DNA of 64,000 nucleotides from Malachius bipustulatus (Eukaryota; Arthropoda; Insecta; Coleoptera; Melyridae). The position numbers and the translations under genes were made by a program. The stretch is taken from positions 35,995,579-36,059,578 of the forward strand of contig OU342638.1 in NCBI GenBank assembly GCA_910589415.1. The letters are read 5' to 3'. Under the pieces are notes generated by a model, which was given only the letters and a program-made list of their open reading frames with translations, made no database searches and was not told the origin of the DNA. This document shows, in pieces, positions 1 to 12,394 of the stretch (position 1 is its first letter; each line of letters opens with the position of its first letter).

Positions 1-1
1 A

Positions 2-1114
2 TCACCGAGAGCGCCTTCGTGCTATAAAAATTATGAAGAAGACGGTGCGTCAAATTTCAAAGTACATACGCTTCTTACTTCGGATGATCTTCTGGAAGAA
101 GAGACTGATAAAAAGGAAAAGTTTATTGAATGCCCAACTGTGGACTTAGATCTCTTTGGGAAAACTATTTCTGCGTTAATCGATACTGGATGCCACACTT
201 CGTGTGTCAGTCTAAAATTTTTCACGGATTTGCGGAGTCTAGGTAAAGATATCCCAACGTTTCCCGTCAGCGGTGTGGTAGTTGAAGCTGCAATTAAGGG
301 TCCCAGTCAAAAACAAAAAGTTAATCAACAAGCGTTTTTGAAATACTGTATTGGTAAAGAATCTTTTGAATCGTATTTCCTTATAATAAAAAATTTATCA
401 AAAGACCTAATATTAGGGTATGACTGGATGACAGAAAATCGCGTGGTAATTGACGTGCCTAGAAATAAAATATCGATATTTAAGGATAATGACGAGCCAG
501 TCATAGAAGTTGAAAGTATAAAAACTGAGAAAAGTAGAGGCACCGTAATCGAGACGGTGGATCTAATAACAAGCGAGGGTTTAATAAAATCGGAAAATGT
601 GCAGGACACGAAAAGCGAACAATTGATCAGTGCTGTTAAAAAGGCGGATGCATTAACTGAAGATCAAAAGAGACAGTTATTTGATGTTCTAACTAGTTAT
701 GAATCGTTGTTTTCGGACAATACCGGAAAGATCCACTGCTACGAGCATGGTATTAAAATAAAGAATCCAGCACCCTATAAATTAAAACAGTATCCGATCC
801 CCGTTGCTTACCGCACTAAAGTTCGTGAACAAATAAATCCTGTTATTTTTAAACCAGGAGATCTTGTGCTGCGACGGACTCATTATTTGTCGAATGCGGA
901 GGACCGTACTATTAAGAAGCTCTTTTTACTATATGAAGGTCCCTATTTGATTAAATCCTGTTTCGATAATAATGCTTACGTCTTAGCGTCAATAGATGAT
1001 GATTCTGTTATCATCGGCGTGCATAATGTCAATCACTTGAAACTGTTTAATCAGGAAGTTTCTTTGTCAGACATCCCTTGGAACGGGAGTATTTTTAAAG
1101 GTCGCCAACCATAG
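2..1114 (+). pseudogene. Ty3/gypsy-type retrotransposon pol fragment with a large internal deletion
   Basis: The open frame runs into the left window edge, so the 5' end is cut off. It contains a retroviral-type aspartic protease with the catalytic LIDTGCHTS motif near base 180, followed by the flap/YDWM region. A pol connector follows and the start of a reverse transcriptase (KLKQYPIPVAYRTKVREQI, about 780-835). The frame then jumps directly to an integrase C-terminal segment (FKPGDLVLRR, about 850-1090). The RT catalytic core, RNase H and the integrase zinc finger and DDE core are missing, yet no stop codon interrupts the join. It is therefore a non-autonomous deletion derivative. The family assignment follows from the domain order; the host remains unknown. 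Confidence 0.85.
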
Positions 1115-2210
1115 TCGACTCGTGACGAATAATATTATTTTCACTATTTTTCACGGAATTTAAATTTTGTTTGGTCAGCCCAAGTATGACTTTGGTATTA
1201 GTTATTATAATGGGATCATGTAAGGATCCATATCCCTTGCGAATTCCTTCGGGCAAGCTATCTGGATCCTTAAGGGGGGTAATGAGGTGATTCGAGTCTT
1301 GCAGGTGTTCTCCAATCATCCTAACTTTTATTTTACATGAAGGGAGCGTGAAGTATGGGTGGTCCAGCCTGCTTTGGACAAGCTGAATATTTCCAGCGAG
1401 GTGGTTTCTTTTATTCTGTTTAAAAATTGTTCTTTTCCTTCACGTTTCACGGAAGGGAAGGCAGTCAGTCGAGGTATTCGGGACTGAACGGATACGGGGA
1501 AAACCGGCCAAGAGAGCCTGGTTCGTATAATATCTCCGGCCAGATTTTACTATTGGATTGTTATTACGGTGAGCCGTTATAGTCGAATTATTTCAACTAT
1601 TAGTAATAAATTACCAGTAACTAGCTCTCCATTGATGTTTATAAGTGTTGTCAATAGCTTATAGTATTACAAATTTGTTGTTGTGCTTAATGAAAGAAGT
1701 GAATAAGGTACCTATGTGAAATCTCTTTGTGCTGTGCTACATAATCGAATTTCACCTTAACCACACGGATAAACCTTCGGATACTACCCCTTGAATTGAC
1801 GGTGGTAGTGGTAGAGTACCTACTAATGTTCTTCAACTGATCCAGCCGCCAGCAGCATCCATACGTTCCTAGTGTGAATTAAATCTATTTGCCGTCTTCC
1901 GACTTGCAACGTAATCCTTCCAGCTTTAATTGGAGGTCAAGAATAGTAACTCTGTGAGTCTTGAATTATTAATAGTTCTACTGAGTGAGTTTTAAAGCAT
2001 TTACCATTGATTTTCCTGCAAGAAGATTTCTATTTTATAAATATGTACTATGTACTTTTAGAATAAGGTGATTATTGTTTCTTTCAGAGTCTTAGGGAGG
2101 TCGACCGCCTAATTGCACTCATTTTGTAATGTGTGAATTTCTATTAAACCTATAATATTTAATATTGGTTTATTTGTAAAAGAGCTAGCTATTCGTAAAT
2201 TAATTCCATT
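1115..2210 (+). other. Sequence 3' of the pol fragment, possibly a 3' LTR
   Basis: This stretch directly follows the stop codon of the pol fragment and has no coding capacity. Purine-rich tracts occur at about 1272-1280 and 1340-1356, where a polypurine tract would be expected. A second LTR copy is not present in the window, so LTR boundaries cannot be set. Confidence 0.35.
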
Positions 2211-4140
2211 TCAGATACATACCTCACATTATTTTAGTAGATGAGAGCACCGAACGATGTTTTAAAAGAACCTACGCCGCTTCTATAAATTTTTATGTGT
2301 TTCAACTGGTTCAAGGCTCGGTAGGTAATACACCCGGGGACTTTGCTCCACTCGTTTCACCACAATGGCCATCTCTCGAAGAATATCGCACTACTCTAAC
2401 AAGAGACAAGTGAGCTTTTCGATCAGTCTCTATCTCGAGATACCTCGAACGTTTTGAAATAATCAAGGTACCTTAGATTCATCGCTATTTTGTATGTACG
2501 TATGCAATGAAAAAGATCAACCAGGTTTTAGTAAATGACAAGAATAAGTAAAAAGCGTCCCAGAAACGTTAATTAAAGTTCAGTTATACAGTTGCCGGTC
2601 TTCAATTTTGCCGTCCTTGCACCGTCTCAAACTTAATTTGGATAACTCTAAATAATTATAAGATCCATTTCGTCGCGTACAAGAAATTAAGAAAATTACC
2701 TCGCCGGAATATACATTACTTATTATCTTACCGATACAGGGGACCCGAGGAGCATCTAAACTATTCCGCAAAGACCACCCCCTCGAGTCCTCGAGATGGG
2801 TGCCGCTCCCATCTCGACGGTCGGTCGTTACAGTGGGTCCCTCTCCCCGGGGCGGAAAAGAACGGTTTCTGGTGGTGGCCGTTCTTCTTGTAACTAGTAA
2901 CCTCGCACGCGTTGCCCGAACTGTTAAAACACGGCGCATTCGGGCTCGCACTGCCAAAACCTAATCCGGCAATAATTTTATCGTTTTTTCATGCAAATCG
3001 CGGGGGCAAATCTTGGCGCTCCGCTGCCGCAAATTCCCTATTATAACCTATGTGTTCTTAATTGCTCCGGTTGAATATTCATTTGAATCTTTACCGCGGG
3101 AGCGGCGAAATCTACGTGTGTGTGTTGTAACCTTAAGCCGGGGAATAGCGAGGAATGGCTTCCAGAAGTGACTCGTAACGTCTTAAGGCTTTGATTTAGT
3201 GCGTCTGAGGCCGGGAGGGATACTGTGGTGAAATTAAAGACGGGGAATTAGGGAAATTGCATCTTTTTAATCCGGCAACGTCAACACTGGTAATTTAGAG
3301 GAATGATTTTTTTTGTTTCACGTCGTCATGAAAAGATGTGGCAATGCTGTAAAGTCCAGCGAAAGGATACGTCGTACGGTGGCAGAGAGGGAGGACGGGG
3401 GTAGGGGTGGAATTCGGGGCATTAAATTTACATTTCTGGCCATACACGACTTGATTTTTAACCAGGGGATGAGTTGAAAAATGGAGGGATGAGTCGACTT
3501 GCATCATGTGAGGGGATGTCAGCGGATTTCACCCTTTATCTCAGAATTGAGAACGGACGCTGAAGTAATGATTAAAAATTTAAATATTCATTATTATCAC
3601 GACCGGCGGGAGCCGACGGGAAATTTTGTACGAATCCAATTTCTGATAGGTCCTGTAAAGTTTTTCACACGTGAAGGTGTGGTGTGTGTGGATCGAAGAG
3701 TGGTAATTTTTTCGCATTAGCGCGCGACAAAGACCGAGAGAGAGATCCGTTAATGATTATTTCAAAGGCGACGGAAGACATCTTAGGGGCGTGTTCCACG
3801 GCGGCAACAATAATAATAAGGAGCCCAAGATGCGGGTAGAAAGATATATCTAAATATAAGGCATGTGGCGCATAAATAAGTCTAAATTACTGCAAGTTTA
3901 AATTACGATGGCGACCGTATATCAGCCAGATTATAATAGGTAGCGGAACCGTAATGGCACTTTGGAAATCTTCTTACAGGTGTTATGATCCAACTTAATA
4001 ATTACGTCAACGCCATCTGTATAACAACTTTTGCACTTTCGTAGCCCGAATTATTGCCGAGAGGGAACCATTTCACGGTAGCAGAGTTTATTTAAATTTC
4101 TTCTTCGCACTGCACTACGTGTACGTATATGCGACCTCAG
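2211..4140. other. Non-coding, GC-richer unique-looking DNA
   Basis: Short open frames here lack recognisable domains or splice context. Base composition is more GC-rich between about 2,700 and 3,500 than in the surrounding repeats, as in intergenic or long-intron DNA. I see no gene, RNA gene or clear repeat. Confidence 0.4.
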
Positions 4141-4500
4141 ATTGTCTTATTAACTTCCGAGACCGGCGAAGCCGATTTCTCGGTAGTTATACGGATTCTT
4201 GCTTCCCAAAAATGATTTAGAGACAAAAATCATTTAGAGACCTGAAATTTTGCTCCTTTTAAATGGCGTACGGTCCCACGATGCCTATTGAAAATGAGCG
4301 GGATCCGTTACCGGGAAGTGTCTTTTTTTCAGGAATTTCGGACTTTTTCGGGAAGATCCTAGGAAACACTCTTAAGGGTCTGAAAATTGCACCGATCGTG
4401 TTGAAATATTTTTTTTTCTTCAGCATATAATTTGAAATATTGGCTTCAATTCGTCTCGCGTATGTGGACACTTTTATCGAAAAATAAAAAATTTCCTCCC
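4141..4500 (+). repeat. Diverged copy of an arm of the 33.1-34.3 kb foldback family
   Basis: The stretch about 4,278-4,410 contains cctattgaaaat, ccgggaagtgt, aggaaacactct and gtctgaaa in the same order as the arm at about 33,920-34,020. This indicates a dispersed repeat family. Ends are not defined. Confidence 0.5.
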
Positions 4501-5750
4501 TGGTCGAAAATTATCTAACACTTAATATTTATTTTTTTATTTTTTCTTACATTCACTTGTGAATGATTGTGAAAATTAGAAGAGCAATTGGAAACTAAAT
4601 TCACGTAAATTCGGGTAAAAAAAGTTTTCATATTGGTATGGAGGCCTTATTTTAATCTTGGCGGTTCATAAGTCATCCTTACTAGGTAGATCTGGGTCGT
4701 ACGACGTATGTACGTATAAGTTAAGGTGAGTGGTGGTAACCGTTCCCACCAAACAGGTATAAAAATCATCCCCAGTTTAACTTATCAGGGATTGCCAGTC
4801 CGGGATAAAGATTTTGCAAAAGTAGCACTTTCCGCAGCTTCCACGGTCAGGACAGCGGGTTTAATCCGACGGGCGTGTAAAAAGAACAAACACAGTTTAA
4901 ATCACGCAGAGGCAAAGATAACACCCTCTTCAAAAAATTTATGAACCCCCCGTCCGTTCATTAGGCTGCCTGCCGTTCATATTGATTTTATCTTGTAGGA
5001 AAAACCCAACCCCTTCTGTTCCAGCCGCTGTCAAAGTCAATAAATCTGCCGGGCCGTAGGTGGGTATCAAACACCGTTTCTTTGCCCGGCATATATTAAT
5101 TCCGCCGCCGTCCCCTTGCGCGTTTCCTTCACGACCGGAGAGGAAACGGGAACCGCGCGACTGAGAGAGAGGGACGGAAGGTGGACGATGTGGAGGCGGC
5201 GCGAATTTTCTTAAAACAAACACACGGAAAGGGGTGGATTTTTCAGCACCGCTCGTTCACCGGCGCGGGGTTTTTATCTCCATACATGCGAAGCTCTGCG
5301 GTCAAGACAGGGTTGTCGTGTTTTCCTTTTTTTCCGACGTGATCCTCTCTTTGAATGTACAAGAAGATTTCCTGAAAATACTGAGGAAATAATTGGTTAA
5401 ACTTGTTTTTTTCTTGATTTGATGGAGATAATGCCTCCCTAAATTTCAGGGTCTCTTTCCCAAGAAGTTGACGAATGTTGACGAAACCACGACCTGGACA
5501 ATGCAAGAGATTCCATGCAACAAAGTCTGGCCACCTTGTGGGTCGTCGTTGCCAAAATATGCCCGAAATGTGGAGTCTCGTCTCCATTTCTCTGGGACAT
5601 AGTAGCCCTACCAGCTGACAATTTCAGATCTGATGATGCAAGGCTAAGCTGCCCGTAAACCTTGGAAAACAACTAATTCCCTTAAAAAAAAAAAACCAAT
5701 CAGATGGAGGAGTCCTTATAAGGACAATAATGGACAAAACCGTGGATGCA
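4501..5750. other. Non-coding stretch with no supported gene
   Basis: Several open frames overlap on both strands around 4,726-5,672, but none shows a domain, and their composition looks accidental. The part after 5,420 may be upstream sequence of the LINE remnant that follows. Confidence 0.3.
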
Positions 5751-6050
5751 GCGCTGCCTGTCACCTGTCCCTTACTCTGGGTAGAGGACTTTTACGCAGT
5801 CCCCAGACGAGGGTCCCCGAAAGAGCCAGTTCGGGCCTGATAATAAGTCTGGCTATCATCCTGGATGCAAAATTGACCTGGAACCTCCACCTGTGAGAAG
5901 GTTTTGGAGAGCGAAATGGTCTTGATGGTGGCAGATGGGACTGAACCAATCCTTGTTATGGTTACGCCCATACTATCATAAATCTGGTCTGGTAGTCTCG
6001 AGGGGTAAAGGTGTGGAGGGAAAGGGTTGTGGACCCAGAGTTATTAGGGC
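5751..6050 (+). pseudogene. Decayed LINE reverse transcriptase, C-terminal part (jockey/I-like)
   Basis: The + strand translates to the region that follows the catalytic core in jockey/I-type reverse transcriptases. The frame at about 5,793-5,895 reads LRSPQTRVPERASS and then LAIILDAKLTWNLHL, close to the family pattern LGVxLDxKLxWxxHL. After a stop and frameshift, a weak match to the LVWW segment follows at about 5,965-6,000. Stops and frameshifts show it is dead. The clade is approximate. Confidence 0.6.
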
Positions 6051-8340
6051 TTTTTTCGTCAAGGTCACTAGCAATCGATCGCATATTATATTTTTTAAGA
6101 CTTCAAGGTTTGAGCCATTGAGAACCTTTAAGGTGTACAGAAGCTCGCGTTCTTAGACGGTGATGCAGGGTCATTCACATCTCTTAAAACCATCGTTACC
6201 TGTTTCTTGATGTTTTTTTTTCAAGAGTGAGGTAGGAATAGTGAACTGTAACAGTCGGAGGTCAATTCCCAAGAGATAGAAAAGAGTTCTTTCTCCTAAG
6301 AGTGAGCCGCTCCTAAGGTTCACTTTTCGTGCAATGATTGTTTATAACTGAAAAGTGATCGATGACATCACAATTGGCTAGGAGTCTGGAAGATGCGCAC
6401 TGAACGAAACTTCGTTGCTTCATGTACGTGTGACTGAATCTCTGCGCAGTCCGTTCGTGTCGTTTGACATTTTATCTGTCAATATTAGGACGTCACAGTG
6501 TCGTAGTTTTACATAATACACAAAGGATTGTTAAACGATTTCGTTTAAGGTTACGGTCCTGGATGAAACCGACCGTTTAAAACCGAGTTTGTGATATTTA
6601 TCGGCGCGGCGGACCAAATAAGGGAAAATTTACGACCGAAGGTCTGGTTGTTAAAGAATAGAAACGGCGGTCTTTTTAATCAATTTATTTCAAGCGTAAG
6701 CGCCGAATCTGCGCCGTTGCTGATGCCGGGCTGCATTTGAATGCACCGAAGGCGGACCACGCGCCATTTAACAAACCGCCACTATATTTCTAATTATTTT
6801 CCGGAGATTTTATAATTTTTATCGCCCCCCCGAACTGGAACGCTTCCCTTACTCTTATAAAAGAGTCGTTTTCCGTTTCCAGAAATTTAATCGCTTGATC
6901 GATGGTTGAAAGTAACGTCGACGGGAATTAATAATCGAAACATCGCCCGGGGGATCCCCTGTGCGAGAAAAAAAGAACCAGAGCCAGAGATGACCGCGTC
7001 CCCCTGACGGATCGACGGGACAATGCAAAAAGGCTAACTCGTATTAATCCCGTTCCGCGGGAGCGAATAAATACGCTTCTTCCGCCTCCCCGGAGATCTG
7101 CGGAGCACAACTAAAAATGATAAAAATGACACGTAATTTCGCCCTGTAACGTATTATATGCATGCAACCCTTACGTTCTCTCCCCCTTCGGGGGCTAAAC
7201 AGATGACACGGAAGATCCTCTTAACGAGGACCGCGGTACAGGTATGACGTTTATGACGTATATGAGGGCTACGAGGGCGGCGACCCCCGTAATTATCATT
7301 CATTTGACCCCGCACGGTTCTCTCTTGTGTATGCGGGGGGAGTGAGAGTGTGTGTAACCAAACAATGAATTTTAATATTTAACCGCAGATTTCTACATAC
7401 TGAAGCGAAAAAGATTTTTTTTTCAAGTACTACCTGCGTATTAAAAATTAATTTAATGTCCTCCGACTAAGTGAAGATTAAAATGTGTTTTCCCACGCTA
7501 TAGATAAAACTTGACGAGGTTTTTATCTGTAAAGCGCTTCCGTGTCCCCGGCCGTAGCAGGAACGTAATGATAAAGAAATCACGGCTCGTCGTATTCAAA
7601 GTGACAACAACGGTCGCGCATAAATTTTTGGGCCGCAAATACCTCTAAAGCACTTTGTATTTCTTTTAATGTCGCCGGCAGAACATTAAAACGAATATCA
7701 TAATCCCAATTATAGCAGTTAGAAACGTTATAGTTGTAATCCCCGGGAACTTCGACTAAGTTCTCCTCAACAATTCGCAGCGACACTGCTACGTTCCGAA
7801 ACTTCGAGCTTCGGGCCGTTATATGCAAATAAATAACACCCCCAACACCCCCCGACACCACCACCCCTCAACCTCACTCGTCCTCGAACTCTTCGCCGCG
7901 ACTGATACTCGAAATCTGTCGAAAGGAACTAAAGATTCGATCATTCTTATCGCGAGAAAGAATGTGTTGGGAGTTGATCGTTCTTGAACGATTATTTTGT
8001 AGAGTTATTGCGGTGCATCTGTAAAATTAGAGAAGTATGTGTGTTCCGAAATCTTTCACGAAAACAAGCATCATCTTTGCGTAAAATTGAAAACAAGTGA
8101 ATTTACCGTCCCTCCTTCCGTTTTCACGATGAAAAGCGTTCACACGTCTGGACGCGAGACACACACTCTTCTCTACCAGCTTCGAAGAAGTCAAGATCGG
8201 TATGAAGATCTCATTAACCGGTAATTAAGTGATTCGCCCTCATCACGGCAGCAGCAGCAAACCAGCGAATTCAAGCGACTGGCGGCTCTCTCCAACGGTA
8301 ATTATTGCATTATTTTTATACTGCCTTGCATTGGTCTCAT
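6051..8340. other. Non-coding, moderately GC-rich DNA
   Basis: I see no recognisable gene or repeat. One frame on the minus strand (7,580-7,864) reads smoothly at its C-terminal end (…CCHFEYDEP then stop). However, it has no known domain and no confirmed splice partner, so I do not call it a gene. Confidence 0.3.
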
Positions 8341-8859
8341 TCATTAATTTTTAAACATCAAAACCGTACAGTGTGGGTAAATGTAGACGAAAATTTAAAC
8401 AGAAAAATATTAGGAACAAACCATCGCGCCTCAATAGAGTAAGCCTGTAAAGCTCCGCCAATACAGTGGGCTAAGATGTTGGCAGCTGTGCTCGTTTAAA
8501 AGCGCATGTAAGTAATTCTTCCAGATCATGATGCCTAAATGGCTTGGTAAAACTAAAGGCCATAAATACTAAAAAAGAAAAAGAAAGATGACCTAGCCCA
8601 ACCATTTAGGAACGTATATCCGCCTATGCTGCATAAATGGGTTAAAGTAACACCGAAAACCGACCTTGTGGTGTGAGATTAACGACCTGATTCAAGCATC
8701 CCTCACGATGAGACAAAGTGCATATCAGAAGATTTTAACATGTTGGGATGGACTCAGGCTGCTACCAAGAAGTGAGAAAAGTTATGAAAGGCAGAACCCA
8801 CATGGTGATGGTATGGACTTTTGCATTGACACACCATATGGTCGAAAGCCCCATGTCGT

Positions 8860-9650
8860 GTGAAAAACTCAAGACATGGTAACAAAATTTTTCACTAAAG
8901 CGGCGGGAGCAAACACCCAAAACTGCATCCCAGCAGGCCAGTGTTTCCAAAAAGCTCCTCAAATTTTGGGAGCTGCAAAGAGACCGTTAAGAAGTAACAA
9001 GAAAGCAAAGTGGTGGCAAGAAGATGTTCAAGAGAAGGTCAAAACTAAGAAGAACCAGTGTAAATTCTGCAAGCAACCGAGTCTTGGAAAATTTAGCTAA
9101 AATTTTTTGGCACAAACTATCTCATGATGAGGGAGATCGTTTGTTTCACGGCATCGAACAATCGACGAAGAGCTTGTGGAGAAAATTTCGGGACCAGTGG
9201 CTCCAGAAAGCTTCTAACGTTTTGGGCGCTTCAAAGGGGCCTTTGAAAAACAACAAAAAAGCAAAGTGGTTACAAGAAGATGTTCAAGAGAAGGCCAAAA
9301 CTAAGAAGAACCTTTGTAAATCTTGCAAGAAACCTGCAAGATCGTCAAAACTACCGCAGAACACGGAAAGAAGCAAAGAGGGAGGCTGCATGTGCTACTA
9401 GAAAACTTATCAAAGGTTGGAAGCAAGAAGAGACTTGCTGCGAGGCAAAGTCATAACAACAGTTTGGACGTAAATACTTCTAAATCCATAAATCAGAATG
9501 ACCAAAAAACTGGTTTTAAAGCTGAAGAGAGTTCTATTCTCAACTTTTTAGAAGAAGCAGCTTTCTTCTCTTTAGAAGAAGCGGCCGAGAGACCTATCCA
9601 GGAAATCACACAGACGAAGCAGAGATAGCTGTCAAAAAGATGATTACAAC
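8860..9650 (+). pseudogene. RTE-type LINE remnant (endonuclease-RT linker) with an internal duplication
   Basis: Two tandem copies of the same module are visible, at about 8,935-9,080 and 9,205-9,340. Both encode the stretch LGAxKxPLxxNKKAKWxQED followed by VQEKxKTKKN. This matches the linker between endonuclease and reverse transcriptase in RTE-type non-LTR elements, whose pattern is roughly LGxxKG…KETWWWNEEVQ…KEKK. Downstream, about 9,361-9,425, the expected KREAACATRKLIKGWK segment follows in another frame. The remainder is frameshifted and has stops. At about 9,831-9,900 a short module (atggcgctgacttgagatgac) is tandemly duplicated. Clade assignment is by motif and not by alignment. Confidence 0.6.
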
Positions 9651-9900
9651 AAAGTCGCCGCTCCAGATGAAATCCACGCCGGAGTTGTGGTAAAGGATGG
9701 GGATGAATGAAACACCCCAAAACTATATCCTCCCCATATCGCTATAACGCTTCAGCACCAGGAACTGGACATGATTCAAGCACCTTGGTTCAACCATTTC
9801 AGAAAGATCGCGTTCCACCCCTTCGATTTATTTTTATGGCGCTGACTTGAGATGACCAAAATGACTTTTATGGAGCTGACTTGAGATGACCAAAATGACC

Positions 9901-11737
9901 GAGATGATGATGTTTGGCAAATAGGAGGTGCGGTCATGTTATGAGGAGGCCCAAAGGGACGAGGGATTTGCTTACGTGGCAGGCCAGACGATAAATGACG
10001 AGGAGAGCCAATACGCCAGTTGAATAAAAAACGTTCCAGAATTTATCTGGGCTAACTGTATGGAGACAAGACTGAATGGAAAAAAAATCTGAAAAACTCT
10101 GATAAAGTTGAGAAAAGCTTCCATTTCTCGAAGAGACGAAAGTTGGTCGGTCATCGATTGTTAATTGAAAGCGCGATTCGTGCGGTGACGCTGCAAAAAC
10201 TCGCCCGGTGAATCACCGGCTTATGTAATAAACTCCCGATAAACCCGATGCATGGGTCATGTTTCCCGATGATTTGGCACGTTCGGCAAAGATAAAACAC
10301 GGCTTCAAAAAGCGTTTCACGCAATAATTAATACCGGCCGTAAATCTGCGAACGGTGCCCCCCGAATCGACGGGCCGGCCGTTATCGGGTGCCGGCGATT
10401 CGGTCAACATTGCGATTAATTTTTCGAACAACGACGCGCGAATCAATTACGAGTTCAGGTTGTCTTTTCGCGTTCAACCCCCTGCGCCAAGTTTTAAGAT
10501 GTGACTGGGTGCGTGATTTACATTTACATAATATACCGGGTGTATTTTATGGCCTTTTTAACATTATTAAACGTTTTCCAACTGCAGGACAAACTCCAAA
10601 CAATACTTTATTAAGGAAATTTGCCTCGCTCGTAACGCTGCTAATAACCATATACTGGGTGTTCCTGTATCTACCTACCTATGTATGTGCGATAATTAAT
10701 TATCTTCACTTCTCTTATTATTGTTATTATTATTCGCTCGTATAGTTTGAGTTTGGTATTTAATTTATTTATTTAATATTTTACGACTCGAGCGTAAATA
10801 ATTAGTTCGAAACAGTTGTATCATATATCTCGTCCAGGTGAATTCTGAACTCTAGAGCTCGACGTTAAATTACAGCCCACCCTGTACACACCTATCCGGG
10901 GCTGCCATTGTTAATCTTCTCTGATATTAGCAAAGTTTGTTGTGAATACATTACGTAACCCCCATCCCTTAAGAGTCTTCCAAAGTGGCATTATTTAAAC
11001 TCTCTCTCTCAACCCCCCGCGTATACAAATAATTTATAATTTATTGTTACTAACGTTTGCTGCTAATTGCACTTTAAGTAGATAGTTGCCCGCGCGCGAG
11101 GCTTAATAAAGGTGTGTGTGTCCCTTCTTCAGCTCGTTCGGGTTGCATTGCATTATTATAAAAGGGTTATCTCTTCGGCGCGCGCTAGAGGGGGTGATTA
11201 AAAATCGTGCGTGCGTTTCTTGAAATTATTGGAATTTTATTCGGCGCCCCGAAACGGGGTTCGTATGGCATATATAAGGGCGGGGAAGGGGTGAATTTAG
11301 AGCGCGGTCACGTGGAAACCCAAAGGCATCCCCTTAATGTACTGGCGAACCGAACAAGGGAGATAATGTCTGGACCTTTGGAAATATTAAAAGTCCGGCT
11401 AACCCTTCACTTTCTGTCTATAATTCTTTCGGCTTTATAATGGAGCCTTTTCCGACCCCAGAATCCGAATCAGCGTTTTATTCCTTCCATATTATATACC
11501 TATACCTACGTGCTTTTATATTTAGGTATATATATGACATCAGCAGATTGGATTGGGAATTATTGTTGTAACGGATTTGCGTTGAAAAGGTTCGTCTTTA
11601 AGTAATCTCAGACTCAATCAACTTATAGTTATTTTCACACATTATACGCTAATTATTTATTTACACTTAACTTATTTAACATTTATTTTGAACGCCTACA
11701 TTTCAAGACTGAAGACTCTTCCTCGGGCAGGTCGTTT
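9901..11737. other. Non-coding DNA, no supported gene
   Basis: GC-richer, unique-looking sequence with isolated short frames. Single copies of an ataccgggtgt / atactgggtgt motif occur at about 10,536 and 10,645. They resemble the ATACAGGGTG repeat ends found elsewhere in the window. Confidence 0.3.
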
Positions 11738-12323
11738 ATACAGGGTGATAATAATCTACCATAGTTGTAGCGCTTACTTTGTTATTTTGAGAGTTACAAG
11801 TAAGGTTGAATTGGCAAAATTAGGAAAAATTTGATGTTGATTTGCGATCTGAAAAGTAATTTAATTGAGATGTTTTCATAGTCAACTTTTGTTTTTCTCG
11901 TGGCCGTCATATTTTTTTGTTTCATCTCATTCGGTATTAAAAAAAATTAACTTAACAAAAATTCTAAAAAAAAAAAATTGATTCCCTTTTTTAAAAAGAA
12001 GGTCAATGTTTTCAATATAGTGACGTCATATTGCTGTCCTCTGGTTGTTCAGTGAACGGTTTTTAGTTATGGCGTCCTTCGGTGAAAATACTTTCTTTTT
12101 TTTTTCGAAAAATAGGAAAAAAATTCAAGTTTTTTTAATACCGAATGATATGAAAAAACAACTTGCCGGCCATAAAAAAATCTGGAATCTAGTCGGCTTT
12201 GAATAAGATATTTTTTCAGTTTTTTTCAGCATAAAATTCTCCTCAATTTTACTGCAACCTAATCTGTAACTCTCTAAATAACACATTTCGCCATATGATA
12301 GATTAGGTCACCCTGTATTGGCA
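11738..12323. mobile_element. Foldback element with long inverted repeats starting ATACAGGGTGA
   Basis: The left end at about 11,740 (atacagggtgataataatct) and the reverse complement of the right end at about 12,318 (atacagggtgacctaatcta) match. The match continues inward with indels over roughly 250 bp per arm. An inner pair is also clear: cattcggtattaaaaaaa near 11,930 against tttttttaataccgaatg near 12,130. No coding capacity is visible, so the element is non-autonomous. A target-site duplication was not found. Confidence 0.65.
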
Positions 12324-12394
12324 ATCCGAGGTGGTAGAAATATTCTAGGTGGTCAGTTTAGACTTAAATGTGTTACCGTTATTATAGGCTGGGA

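Noticed and set aside
4726..5672. Several frames including a 114-residue minus-strand frame
   Set aside because: No domain and no splice context; they lie beside a decayed LINE.
7580..7864. Possible exon on the minus strand ending CCHFEYDEP
   Set aside because: Reads smoothly but has no recognised domain or partner exon; kept only as a note.
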